From positions 17,248,384 to 17,312,383 of the forward strand of contig OW121743.1 of NCBI GenBank assembly GCA_933228675.1: a stretch of DNA of 64,000 bases. The letters are read 5' to 3'. The position numbers and the translations under genes were made by a program. The notes below the pieces were generated by a model. It saw only the letters and a list, made by a program, of their open reading frames with translations, was not told the DNA's origin and searched no databases. Every line of letters begins with the position of its first letter. The first letter of the stretch is position 1. Source of the stretch: Stomorhina lunata. Its lineage: Eukaryota; Arthropoda; Insecta; Diptera; Rhiniidae. Shown here piece by piece: positions 28,651-39,942 of this stretch.

Positions 28651-29952
28651 TCGGGTGTTTTTTATTGATGTATAGAACTTTAAGTTGGCATCACTTTTTT
28701 AACTGGCGGCCATTTTGTCAGCTGTCAAGTGATTAATATTTAGTTTGGTTTGCCATTTCATCATAAACAGGTTGACAAAAGAACAACGCTTGCAAATCGT
28801 GCAAATTTATTTCGAAAATAATGGTTCAGTTCGCGAAGTTTGCCGCAAGCTCCGTCCATTTTATAGTCGACATAATCGTCCATCAGAGCAATTAATTCGG
28901 TTAACCATGGATCGTTTTCGCACTACGTTTACTCTATGTGATAATACGCATCCGCAGCGACGTCGAACAGTGCGCACCGAAGAAACAATTGACGCTGTAG
29001 AGCAAAGTGTTGAAGAGGACCCGAATGAATCGATTCGCCACCGTGCACAGCAATTGGAGCTTTGTCCATCAACTTTATGGAAGATTTTGCGCAAAGATCT
29101 TGGCTTGCGACCTGACAAGATCCAGCTTGTGCAAGAATTAAAGCCGCGAGACCATGCAATGCGTCGTGATTTTGGTGTATGGGCCGAAAATGAGATTGAT
29201 CTCGATGCTGATTTTCATCGCAAAATTTTGTTCAGTGATGAGGCTCATTTTTGGTTGAATGGCTACGTCAACAAGCAAAATTGCCACATTTAGAGTGAAG
29301 AGAATCCACATGAGACCCTTCAGACGCCATTACATCCACAAAAACTGACTGTTTGGTGTGCTCTATGGGCTGGTGGAGTCATTGGGCCATACTTCTTCCG
29401 AAATAATGCTGGAGAGTCAGTTACCATAAATGGAGACCGGTATAGAGCCATGATAACCGACTATTTTTTTCCCCAATTGGATGGCATGAATGTGGATGAG
29501 TTGTGGTTCCAACAAGACGACGCTATATGCCACACAGCGCACGTCACAATTGATTTATTGAAGGAAACATTCGATGAGCGCATAATTTCGCGGAATGGAC
29601 CTGTCAATTGGCCACCAAGATCGTGCGATTTGACACCACTGGATTATTTTCTTTGGGGATATGTGAAGTCGCTCGTCTACCCCAATAAACCAGAAACGTT
29701 AGGGGACTTGGAAGCCAACATTCGTGGCGTTATTGCCAACATACGGCCCCATATGCTCGAAAAAGTAGTTGAAAATTGGACCTGTAGAATTGGCTTTATT
29801 CGAGCCAGCCGCGGAGCCACATGCCCGAAATCATATTTAAACATTAATGGCATAAAATTATCCTTCCAATAAAGCCAAATTGATGGACATTAAAACGATT
29901 TTCCTGTGTTTTATTTCAATTCGAAGTTCTATACCTTTAAAAAAACACCCAT
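28651..29952 (+). mobile_element. rosa-type (DD41D) mariner-like transposon, 1302 bp
   Basis: The element is bounded by TA at 28649-28650 and 29953-29954, the target duplication of Tc1/mariner transposons. The terminal inverted repeats read GGGTGTTTTTT...TATAGAACTT at the left and the complement AAGTTCTATA...AAAAAAACACCC at the right, about 28-30 bp with mismatches. Inside is one transposase gene of the expected length (about 370 residues). The stop codon TAA overlaps a polyadenylation-type AATAAA at about 29868-29873. The copy looks young apart from two disabling changes in the gene. Confidence 0.92.
28745..29872 (+). pseudogene. DD41D mariner transposase, one nonsense codon
   Basis: A single frame runs 375 codons and is broken only by TAG at 29291-29293, where relatives carry Trp in QNC-x-IWSE. 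The N-terminal half (about residues 10-140) is the paired-like DNA-binding region (RLTKEQRLQIVQIYFENNGS, RRRTVRTEE). The catalytic triad is D165 in FSDEAHFWLNGYV, D258 in WFQQDDAICHTA and D300 in DLTPLDYFLWGYVK. The last two are separated by 41 residues, which defines the rosa/DD41D group. The second D is followed by D-A instead of the usual G-A. No ATG lies at the expected start: the codon at 28763, before NRLTKEQR, is ATA. Loss of the start codon plus the nonsense codon makes this copy inactive. The family role is cut-and-paste transposition in the nucleus. Confidence 0.92.
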
Positions 29953-29954
29953 TA

Positions 29955-30275
29955 CTATAACTACAACAGCAGCAACAACAAAGACAAACAAACAAAGATA
30001 TAAATACATTTAAGTGAGTGTTTTCATATGGTCTTTGTTGCCAATGTTGCCACTTTTACACTTCAACTATTAAATTAATACAGAAACAACAACAACAGCA
30101 CTAACTGAATAACAGTTAACAAGGCTTTTTATGTTGTGTATACAAATATACTACATATGCTTATGTATTTGTAAATACAGTTATAAAATTGCATTATACT
30201 CTTTCATTTGTTCACATGTTTAACATATACAAATGCTCAATATTCTAAAACACTGGTGCAAACATTCTCACGCGC
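29955..30275. other. Non-coding spacer
   Basis: AT-rich single-copy-looking sequence with CAACAACAGCA-type triplets. No gene is supported. Confidence 0.5.
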
Positions 30276-30803
30276 CAGGGATGGCAAACATGATACAATT
30301 GTACTTTTTTGATACATTTTGAACCTGACTGGTACCGTAATACTACCGCGTCACACTTGGTTCAATTTATAAATTTTAATTTTGTCACTGTGTCCGGGCC
30401 GATTGTTGGGGATTTAAAAAAGGAAAATGTTAGTATGACACAGATAAGAACTTTGAGATTTAAATTTTTATTTAATTATTGACTTCGTCTAAAACCATAG
30501 ACTTAACACATTGGAGCAATTTTAAAAACATTTCCATAGAAATATATGACCCTCTACTACTTTATACCTTAAATAAAATCTACTACCTAAAATAACGTAT
30601 AAAGTGTTCGTAAGAGGACAAATGTTTAATAAATGTTGAAAATGTTAGTCGACTTTTAGATAAGGTTTCGATAGACCATATATTATAGTTAAAGGGATTA
30701 AGTGCATTAAATTTCGAATTTGATACTCGTCAAACATGTGCCTTAAAAGTACATTTTGCTTTCATATGAGGTACAAAAGCAAGAAAGCTATTTTCCATCC
30801 CTG
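30276..30803. mobile_element. Possible hAT-type MITE, 528 bp
   Basis: CAGGGATGG-CAAA at 30276 is matched by the complement TTTTCCATCCCTG ending at 30803, giving a 9-bp perfect and ~13-bp imperfect inverted end. The CAGGG start is typical of hAT elements. The flanking eight bases do not form a clean target duplication (an ATTCTC/ATTCTT similarity is offset), which lowers confidence. It is non-coding. Confidence 0.45.
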
Positions 30804-31189
30804 ATTCTTAGACGATGTTATTATTTACTCTCTCTCATATTTATATATTCATAAATGCCTAGCAAAATCATATAACAAAATCAGGTGCATACTTTTGAGG
30901 AGCTATTAACATCCATACCCACAAAATTAGACAGAAAATACTGTCAAGATATTATGTTAAAACTATGTTAGAGCATATTTAATCGCTAACATTACCTTTA
31001 ACATGCATGTTAGTATTAAATGTAGACTTATTTATTCATAAAGTCTAATACGATATCCTAAAACCACTTTATTTTTTTTTTAATTTTTAAGTTTTCCTAA
31101 TAATTGCATAAAGCTTTTCTTCAAAATTTTTTGCTAACATTAGAATATTTTTTGTTTGATCAAATTCTTTCCGGCATTATCAGAACTGG

Positions 31190-31420
31190 GGCCAAAATCG
31201 CCGCATTCGATATCGATCGAAATGTAAGATATTTCAAAAGCATTTGTGAAACATACTTTTAGGATGATCTTAATAATTTATAACATATCAGGTTTACTAC
31301 ATTGCAACTTATTTGTCAAATGTTGCCTGATAGTAAAAAACTTTATGTGTGTGTAAAGATAAATTCGAATTTTACTACGAAAGACAAAAACCGCTATTTT
31401 TAGCAGAATCAATTTTGCTG
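31190..31420. mobile_element. Partial CGATATCG-type MITE
   Basis: GGGGCCAAAATCGCCGCATT followed by CGATATCGATCGAAATG and the AACATACTTTTAGGATGATC box matches the left half of the element at 59938-60263. The right terminus is missing. Confidence 0.6.
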
Positions 31421-31984
31421 TCAACAGAGCACTGTAAACAGTTTAACAGTAATGTTAAATACTATATTGGGATTAGTTTTAAGGAATTAGGAGGTACATA
31501 TGTTTATGGAAACGTATAAGTATATAAACTATTGGGAGTGGATACACCTAAGGGTCCAGTTTGATATTGTATAAGTCGTTTTCCTAAAATAATATTGGAA
31601 TTTTATAAAAATAAGGTTTCAAATTTATATTTTATCAAAAAATTATTACAAGTTGGGACGAAGGGTTCCTTTTGACACTGTATAAATGGTTTTCCTAAAA
31701 TAATTTTGGATTAAAAAAAACTTAATTTTAAGACAATATAATCAATATTAGTTCAATAATAATAATAATTAAATCCCTTAAGCTCCATAAAGAAATATTT
31801 AAACCAAGGAATGATTATGAAATATAAACAAATAATTTCCAATATTAGCACCAGACAACAAAAGAAGCACTATCTCTGATTTCAGAAGTTTATACTAAAA
31901 GTATTGCACTAGATATACAATTTTTAACAATTCTTGATAAGACTATTTAACAAATTAAAGAACATTTTTTACAAAAATTTCTTT

Positions 31985-34118
31985 TATAGAAAATTTTGTA
32001 ATCAAATTTCTTCTTTAGAAAATTTTGTATAAAAGTTTCTTCTTTAGAAAATTTTGTATGAAAATTTCTTCTTTATAAAATTTTTACAAGAATTTTTTTT
32101 ACTGAAAATTTTGTACAAAAATTTCTTCTATAGAAAATTTTTTACAAAAATTTGTTCTATAGAAATTTTTGTACAAAAATTTCTTCTAACGAAAATTTTG
32201 TACAAGAATTTCTCTTAAGAAATTTTTGTTTAAAAATTTGTTCTATAGAAATTTTATACAAAAATTTCTTCTATAGAAAATTTGAACAAAAATTTCTTCT
32301 TTAGAAAACTTTGTATAAAAATTTCTTCTATAGAAAATTTTGTACAAAAATTTATTCTATAGAAAATTTTTACAAGAATTTCTTCTATAGGAAATTTTTA
32401 CAAGAATTTCTTCTATAGGAAATTTTTACAAGAATTTCTTCTACAGAAAATTTTGTACAAAAATTACTTCTATAGAAAATTTTGTAGAAAAATTTCTTCC
32501 ATAGAAAATTTTTACGAGAATTTCTTTTTTACAAAAATTTCTTCTATAGAAAATTTTTACAAGAATTTCTTCTATGGAAAATTTTGTACAAAAATTTTTT
32601 CTATAGAAAATTTTGTACAAAAAATTCTTTTACAAAATTTTGAACAAAATTTTTTCTATTGAAAATTTTGTTAAAAATATCTTCTATAGAAAATTTTGTA
32701 GAAAAATCTCTTCTAAAGAAAATTTTGTTCGAGAATTTCTTCTTTAGAAAATTTTGTATAAAAATTTCTTGTATAGAAAATTTGTACAAAAATTTCTTCT
32801 ATAGAAAATTTTGCACAAAAATTTCTTCTAAAGAAAATTTTGTATAAAAATTTCTTCTATATAAAATTTTGTACAAAAATTTCTTTTACAAAATTTTGAA
32901 CAAAAATTTCTTGTTTAGAAAACTTTGCATAAAAGTTTCTTTTTTAGAAAATTTTGTACAAAAATTTCTTCTTTAGAAAATTTTGTACAAAAATTTCTTC
33001 TATAGAAAATTTTGAACAAAAATTTCATCTAAAGAAAATTTTGAACAAAAATTTCTTCGTAAGAAAATTTTTTATAAAAATTTTCCCTATATAAAATTTT
33101 GCATAAAAATTTCTTCTATAGAAAATTTTGTACAAAAATTTCTTCTGAAACAAATTTTGTACAAAAATTTGTTCTATAGAAAATTTTGTACAAAAATTTG
33201 TTGCATAAAAAATTTTGTAGAAAAATCTCTTCTAAAGAAAATTTTGTTCAAAAATTTCTTCTTTAGAAGATTTTGTATAAAAATTTCTTTAATAGAAAAT
33301 TTTGTACAAAAATTTTTTCTATAAAAAATTTTGTACAAAAATTTCTTCCATAGAAAATTTTTACAAGAATTTCTTCTATAGAAAATTTTGTACAAAAATT
33401 TCTTCTATAGAAAATTTTATACAAAAATTTCTTCTATAGAAATTTTTTACAAAAATCTCTTCTAAATAAAATTTGCATAAAAATTTCTTCTTTAGAAAAT
33501 ATTGTAAAAAATTTTCTTCTATAGAAAATTTTTACAAGAATTTCTTCTATAGAAAATTTTTTACAAAAATTTCTTCTATAGAAAATTTCAACAAGAATTT
33601 CTTTTATAGAAAATTTTGTACAAAAATTTGTTGTATAGAAATTTTTTTACAAAAATCTCTTTTGAATAAAATTTCTATAAAATTTTGTAAAAAAATTTCT
33701 TCTATAGAAAATTTTGTAATTTTTTTTAATTTTGTATAAAATTACCTTCTGTAGAAAATTTTTTACAAATTTTTTACAAATTTTTTTTATAGATAATTTT
33801 GTTTAAAAATGATAATTTTGTTCAAAAAATTTCTTCTATAGAAAATTTTTTAATTTTTTTTTTTTAGAAATTTTGAAGAAAAATTTTATTTATAGAAAAT
33901 TTTGTACAAATATTTCTTTTATATTATTAACAAAAATATCTGTTATAAAAAATTTTGTACAAAAGTTTTTTCTATAAAAAATTTTGTACAAACATTTCTT
34001 CTATATAAAATTTTGTACAAAAATTTTTTCTATAGAAAATTGGGTATAAAAATCTTTGTCTATAAAAAATTTAGTACGAAATTTTTTTCTATTGAAAATA
34101 TTGTCAAAAATTCTTTAT
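31985..34118. repeat. ~29-30-bp satellite, block C, CTATAG core
   Basis: About 70 units in which GTACAAAAATTTCTTC is joined to CTATAGAAAATTTT. Many units vary by TTTAG for TATAG and by one- or two-base length changes, so this block is older than B or E. Its short plus and minus frames (for example 32453-32662 and 33174-33395) are artefacts of a unit length near a multiple of three. It lies inside the large dispersed repeat copy 2. Confidence 0.96.
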
Positions 34119-34139
34119 AAAAGGACAATGTTGCCTTAA

Positions 34140-35095
34140 AGCCTTGGGGGGTTAAGTTAGTTTCATTTCTACAAAAACCAAAAATCTACTTTATATTCCA
34201 AATTTTGACACACTAAATAAGAATTATGTCAGAAATTCGCTAAGTCAAAGTTTGATAAGACACAGAAAACAAACAAAAATTTGATTGAATTACATTTTAA
34301 TCAATTTGGCTGGTTGTTTCTCAGTGTTATTACGCCATAAGTTAGATTCAGATTATTTATTCAAAAAATTCATTAGTTTACATATTTTGTCTAAAACTAG
34401 GGCTTATTTTACATATATTTTCCTACGTACTATGTACTTTTCAGGAACTTAAAACTATTTTTATAATATATACACGGTATGTGAAAAACTATTAATGTAA
34501 TAAAATATTTATAAAATTAATTTAAATGAATTATATTCCCCAAAAAATGAAAAAAGGGAGGCACTTATTGTTTTTATTTTAATTAATACTAGACTTATAC
34601 TACCTAAACACACCATAAGTTACCCAAAAATCTACCTTATATACCAAAGGTTTACACACTAAATAAGAATTATGTAAGAAAAAGCTGAATTTCGCTTATT
34701 CGAAGCTTAATAAGACAAAGAAAGCAAACAAATCGATTAAATTGTTCTTAACATTCCACTCCGTTTGACACCAAACATTTCCCAAAAATCGACCTTATAT
34801 TCTTAATGTTTACACACTAAATAAGAATTAAGTAAGAAATAACAGTAATTCGCTTAGTCAAAGTTTGATAAGACAAAGAATGCAAAAAATTGATTGACAT
34901 TTTCTTAACATTTTACTCCGTTTGGCTGGCTATGTCTCAGTGCTATTTCAGCAAAAATGACCCAAAAATCAGAAAATTTGATTATTGCGCTCAAGATTTA
35001 ATGAGATTCACAAAACAAAAAAATTTTGATTAAACTTTTTTCCACATTTTACTTCGTTTGGCTGGCTGTTTTACAGTGCTATTACACCATAAGTT
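34140..35095 (-). repeat. ~170-bp tandem repeat within copy 2
   Basis: About five diverged inverted units of the repeat described at 21790-22480. They are marked by ACACTAAATAAGAATTATGT, TCGCTAAGTCAAAGTTTGAT and TTTGGCTGGCT boxes. Confidence 0.8.
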
Positions 35096-35719
35096 ACATA
35101 GAAATTGTCGAAATAAACTGATAACTTAAATGGGATTTAAAAATTTAAATGTAAAAGTTTAAATCCAACATCAATCTAAATTAGTTTTAATAATTTCAAC
35201 TTTACTTCAGATATTAAACAAATTCAAACATTTACCTAAACATATAAAATTCAATATTATTGTCTTAATTTAACTAATTAAGATAATTTAAGGCAAATAA
35301 ATTGTCATTTAAATAATATCATATATCCCTAAAGTCCTTCATTTAGTACATTTCTCCTATCTCCGAAATATTTTCATTATTATTTCATTATTTAAATTAT
35401 CTAAACGGAATTACACTGAATACATACATTAGCTAATACTTATTATAATAAAATAGATATTTGAAAATTTGTACACACATGACATGCATAATCATGCAAA
35501 TATAATTTGTTTATTTGGGTGAATAAAATCAATAGAACCCCCAAAGTGTAAAAATGGAACCACTATTAACAAATATTCAATTATTGGCTAATGATAAGCC
35601 ACAATTGCAAAATTGGCAGAAGAGTTTGTAAAGGTTTAAATTTAAAATTTATCAAAAACCAGAAACATAACCTAGAACTGAACCTAGAACTGTATAATTA
35701 AAATATGCCAAAAATATCT

Positions 35720-37222
35720 GTTATATGTTAAATATGCAAAAATATGCATTTACTACAAATATGAGTTGGCAATGAGTCAAACCAGAAACCTAATTTAAAA
35801 CTCACAAAAATATGCATTTCATATTTAATATGCAAATATATGCATTTATTGCAAATATATACAAAACCCTATTGACGCAAATTATCCAATTCCCATAAGA
35901 GATTTTGTCTTAACAGACTAAAACTATCCATGTTTATTATTAAAACCTTCCTCAACAATTTCCGGATCATGTTTATTATTAAACCCTTCCTTAACAATTT
36001 CCGGATCAAAAATATGTGTTTAATGTAAAATATGCAAAAATATGCATTTATTGCAAATATATGCAAAATCCTATTGACGCAAATTATCCAATTCCTATAA
36101 AAGATTTTGGCTTAAAAGACTAAAACTATCCATGTTTATTATTGAAACCTTCCTCAACAATTTCCGGGTCAAAAATAAGCTTTTAATGTTAAATATGCAA
36201 AAATATGCATTTATTGCAAATATATGCAAAATACTATTGACGCAAATTATCCAATTCCTATAAGAGAGTTTGTCTTTAAAGACTAAAACTATCCATGTTT
36301 ATTATTAAACCCTTCCCCAACAATTTCTGGGTCAAAAATATGCGTTAAATGTTAAATATGCAAAAATATGCATTTATTGCAAATATATACAAAACCCTAT
36401 TGATGCAAATTATCCAATTCCTATAAGAGATTCTGCCTTAAAAGACTAAAACTATCCATGTTTATTATTAAACCCTTCCTCAACAATTTCCGGGTCAAAA
36501 ATATGCGTTTAATGTAAAATATGCAAAAATATGCATTTATATGAAAAACCCTACTGACGCAAATTATCCAATTCCCATAAAAGATTTTGACTTAAAAGAC
36601 TAAAACTATCCATGTTTATTATTAAACCCTTCCTTAACAATTTCCGGGTCAAAAATATGTGTTTTATGTAAAATATGCAAAAATATGCATTTATTGAAAA
36701 TATATTCAAAACCCTATTGATGTAAGTTTCCAATTCCCATAAGAGATTTTGTCTTTAAAAACTAAAACTATCCATGTTTATTATTAAAACCTTCCTCAAC
36801 AATTTCCGGGTCAAAAACATGTGTTTAATGTAAAATATGCAAAAATATGAATTTATTGCAAATATATGCAAAATCCTATTGACGCAAATTATCCAATTTC
36901 TATAAGAGATTTTGGCTTAAAAGACTAAAACTATCCAAGTTTATTATTAAAACCTTCCTCAACAATTTCCGGGTCCAAAATATGCGTTTAATGTTAAATA
37001 TGCAAAAATATGCATTTATTGCAAATATATGCAAAACCCTATTGACTCAAATTTTCCAATTCTCATAAGAGATTTTGTCTTAAAAGACTAAAACTATCCA
37101 TGTTTATTATTAAACCCTTGCTCAACAATTTCCGGGTCAAAAATATGCGTTTAATATTAAATATGCAAAAATATGCAGTAATTGCAAATATATACAAAAC
37201 CCTATTGACGCAAATTATCCAA
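35720..37222. repeat. ~163-bp tandem repeat
   Basis: About nine units share CTATTGACGCAAATTATCC, AAAGACTAAAACTATCCATG, TTTATTATTAAACCCTTCCT, ACAATTTCCGGGTCAAAAAT and an AAATATGCAAAAATATGCAT box. Starts of the first box near 35869, 36071, 36238, 36399, 36552, 36716, 36879, 37042 and 37205 give a step of 153-167 bp. The first unit is longer because a ~40-bp CCTTCC...CCGGATC part is doubled. Short minus frames (35869-36066 and 36551-36733) are unit-long chance frames. The array stops nine bases before the TA target of the DD37E element. Confidence 0.93.
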
Positions 37223-37230
37223 TGCAACTA

Positions 37231-38514
37231 AAGAGTGCTCTAACTAAAATTTGTAGTTGGATTTTCTTAAATAAAAATCAAACCTTTTAATATAAAAACT
37301 CTACAAAATACGCAAATATAATGACATATTATACAAAATCATTTAGCATTAAAATGTTTACTTAGTACTCGGGTTTTGCAAAATTATCGACTTTTTTCGG
37401 AAACCCTCCCATTAAAGATTTTACAGTTGCTTCTGATACCTTTTTGGAGCATGTGTTCCACCTACGCTTAAAATCGGACATGTTCTTGGAAATCTTTCCT
37501 GTGTTCTTCAATTCCTTTTTTACCAGAGCCCAATACCTTTCCACAGGCCGAAGTTCTGGACAGTTAAGTGGATTTGCCTCTCGTGGTACAAAAATGGCAT
37601 TATTCTTTGAGTACCACTCAAGTGCCTTTTTTCCATAATGGCATGATGCCAAATCGGGCCAATAAAATGTAGTCACTCTGTGCTCTCTTAAAAAGGGTAA
37701 CAACCGTTTTTGTAGGCACTCCTTTATATAAATTTCTGTGTTTATTGTGCCAGATGCCACAAATACTTTACTTCTTTTGCCACAACTGCAAATAGCTTGC
37801 CACACGAGAAACTTCTTAGGGAATTTTGTTTGTTTTTTTGTGCGAAACTCTTGCCGAACATTGCCCCGTTTATCAGCAACATAAAAATCTTGACCAGGAA
37901 GTTGAGAAAAGTCTGCCAGTACGTATGTTTCATCATCCATCACACAACAGGTGTATTTTTTTATAAAATCAGACTTAAATTTTTTTGCTTCTAAGTTCTT
38001 TATAGCATTGCGATCTGGAACCTTTTGGACTTTGTATGTCTTCAGTCCAGCATAAGCTTTGACTCTATGTGCAAAATTCGTAGAACATTTCACCGTACGA
38101 GCTGCTTTTCTTAAAGAAGTGTTAGGCGCTCTTCGAAAGAGTCGCTCGACTTCTTTTGCCTTACCAATATCTGTAGGACCTTTTTTCCTCCCTGATCCAG
38201 GTTTTATTTCAATGCTCAGGTTTTCCTTATACCGTCTGATGACATTAGAAACCTTTCGAGGGTCAACTTTTAAATTTTTAGCTATTTTTTTAAAAGTCCA
38301 TGACGGATTTTTTTGAAAAGTTTTAATTATATTTTCACGAACTTTTTTTCGCAGTCCATTTTGATTGAAATAACTATTGAAAATTAATAATTTCTAAAAT
38401 AATAGTATCTGACATATCTATAGAAACTAACTTGATCAAAAAATAAATTATTTCTTGCACTATGGATAAATTTTGTCTAAAATAGTAAATGCATATTTTT
38501 TTTAGAACACTCTT
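37231..38514 (-). mobile_element. DD37E Tc1/mariner-like transposon, 1284 bp
   Basis: The element is flanked by TA at 37229-37230 and 38515-38516. The terminal inverted repeats start AAGAGTGCTCTAA on the left and, reading inward from the right, AAGAGTGTTCTAAAAA. The transposase gene on the minus strand fills most of it. Length, TA duplication and DD37E signature agree. Confidence 0.88.
37362..38393 (-). CDS. DD37E Tc1-like transposase, open over 343 codons, no clear ATG
   Basis: The frame is open from a TAG at 38394-38396 to the TAA at 37362-37364. The N-terminal ~100 codons form a helix-turn-helix region (GLRKKVRENIIKTFQKNPSW, then KVDPRKVSNVIRRYKENL and KPGSGRKKGPT). The catalytic triad is D154 in VMDDETYVLADF, D247 in FYWPDLASCHYGKKALEWYS and E285 in NCPELRPVERYW; the last two are 37 residues apart. 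All three acidic residues are intact and no internal stop or frameshift is seen. No ATG precedes the helix-turn-helix in this frame; an ATG just upstream is in another frame. Either an upstream exon, a mutated start or a frameshift near 38360 explains this. The likely nuclear role is cut-and-paste transposition. Confidence 0.85.
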   Translation of the reverse strand, partial: KLLIFNSYFNQNGLRKKVRENIIKTFQKNPSWTFKKIAKNLKVDPRKVSNVIRRYKENLSIEIKPGSGRKKGPTDIGKAKEVERLFRRAPNTSLRKAARTVKCSTNFAHRVKAYAGLKTYKVQKVPDRNAIKNLEAKKFKSDFIKKYTCCVMDDETYVLADFSQLPGQDFYVADKRGNVRQEFRTKKQTKFPKKFLVWQAICSCGKRSKVFVASGTINTEIYIKECLQKRLLPFLREHRVTTFYWPDLASCHYGKKALEWYSKNNAIFVPREANPLNCPELRPVERYWALVKKELKNTGKISKNMSDFKRRWNTCSKKVSEATVKSLMGGFPKKVDNFAKPEY

Positions 38515-38562
38515 TAATTTCCAAAGTATACAAATAGTAATGTATATACCCACAATCAAAAA

Positions 38563-39463
38563 AAAAAAACTTCTCTATTCTAAATTTAGTCGTCATAGCT
38601 ATTACCATTGTATTCAATTTATCAGCATTCATGTGTTTCCCGGGGCGGGGTTTTATGGGAGCTCTAACTAAATGTGAACCGATTTCGCCCATTTTCAGTA
38701 CACAACTTCTGTTATATATCAAAATTACTTTTGTACAATTTTGTCTCTCTAGCTCTTGAAGTTAAAGCTTTTATCTGACGGACAGACGTCAGATATTTTG
38801 TATTTTTGTGTTTCCGTAAGTTTTTTATATGGGAGCTATGGTCAAATGGTGACCGATTATGAAAAAATTTTGCACACTGGCTGGTATTAACATAAGCTAA
38901 ATTTTACATGTGCTAAATTTAGTGGCCAAAGCTATTACAGTTTATCATTTATGGGCATTTAAGTGAATTTCAGGTGGAATTTAGGCTGTTTCCGTAATTT
39001 TTTTGTATGGAAGCCATGGTTAAATGTGAACCTATGTCGATAAAATTGTATATACTACCTAGTGCTTATGTAAAACTTCTAGTTACCAAATTTTGTCATC
39101 ATAGCTGTTATAATTTGTCATTTATTAGCAAATAAGCGATTAGCCTAGACGAGGTTATACTGGAGCTATGGTCAAATGTTAACCGATTTTGCCCGATTTA
39201 AATACCAAAATTTTCTCGTATATGAAAAATCTTTTTACTAAGTTTCAGTCTGCCAGCTACTTTCGTTTAGGCGTTATCATGATTTCAACAGACAAACAGA
39301 AAGACAGACAGACAAACAGACAGACAGACATCGCTCAATTGTCTTAGAATTTCATAAGGATTCAGAATTTATATCGCTTTTGATTTTTGAGCCAATATTA
39401 AGGAAATTACAAACGGAATTACAATCTCAATATACCCCCCCATTCTTTTTAATGGTGGGTATA
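38563..39463 (+). mobile_element. Interspersed non-autonomous element with (GACA)n, copy 3, 5'-truncated
   Basis: Collinear with the 3' half of copy 2: TCGTCATAGCTATTA, CCCGGGGCGGGG, GGGAGCTCTAACTAAATGTG, GTTTCCGTAAGTTTTTTATA and AGCTATGGTCAAATG. These are followed by TTTCAACAGACAAACAGAAA as a tract of only about 10 units, CATCGCTCAATTGTCTTAGA and the terminal CCCATTC...AATGGTGGGTAT pair. It therefore shows the same insertion point of the microsatellite with a near-minimal length. It is non-coding. Confidence 0.65.
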
Positions 39464-39942
39464 AATAAGTGCAAAATATTCCAGTAAAAATGCACTTTTT
39501 CAAAAAAATTCAAAAATCTTCTTTTAGTTATTTGCGCCTAAGTCAAGCAATTTTTGACAGATTTTAATTTTAGTAAATTCATTTAAAAGCTGTTAAATTT
39601 CCAAAATTTTTTTAAAAGAAACATTTCCAGTTTCTTCTATGGTTTTTTTTTTTATAGCATCACAAACTCGGATTTTCTAATGCGAACTGAGAATTTTTTT
39701 TTAATTTTTGCTTACTTTTTCTTTTATAGAAATTTACTGGTACAACATTTTTGTATTCTGTAAAACCAGTATGATAGGAAATTTTAAGCTGAAGATTTCG
39801 GTATAAATAACGCTGAAATTCTTTTAAGAAAAACTGCAGTTTTAGGAAAAGTTCCGATATGACTTAAATTATTTATTTCATTTTTTTTTTTTAATTTCAT
39901 AAATACATTAATATATAATAAGAAGAAGTTAATATTGGTTTC
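39464..39942. other. Non-coding spacer, 3' flank of the spliced transposon gene
   Basis: AT-rich. On the minus strand, downstream of the stop codon at 39943, an AATAAATAATTT stretch near 39866-39877 could serve as a polyadenylation signal for the gene ending there. Confidence 0.45.

Larger units (their letters stand above)
31750..35690 (-). repeat. Large dispersed repeat, copy 2 (right arm of the inverted pair), carrying a satellite
   Basis: This is the reverse complement of 21205-22715. Landmarks are TAAATCCCTTAAGCTCCATA near 31771, TATTGCACTAGATAT near 31900, GGACAATGTTGCCTTAAAGC near 34124, the ~170-bp units at 34140-35095, AATCATGCAAATATAATTTG near 35490, and AGAACCCCCAAAGTGTAAAA near 35535. 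Copy 2 holds a 2.1-kb satellite (31985-34118) where copy 1 has only about 30 bp. It is non-coding. Confidence 0.8.

Noticed and set aside
28861..29159. Two minus-strand frames within the rosa element
   Set aside because: They are antisense shadows of the transposase gene.
37444..38316. Plus-strand frames across the DD37E element
   Set aside because: They are antisense shadows of the minus-strand transposase.
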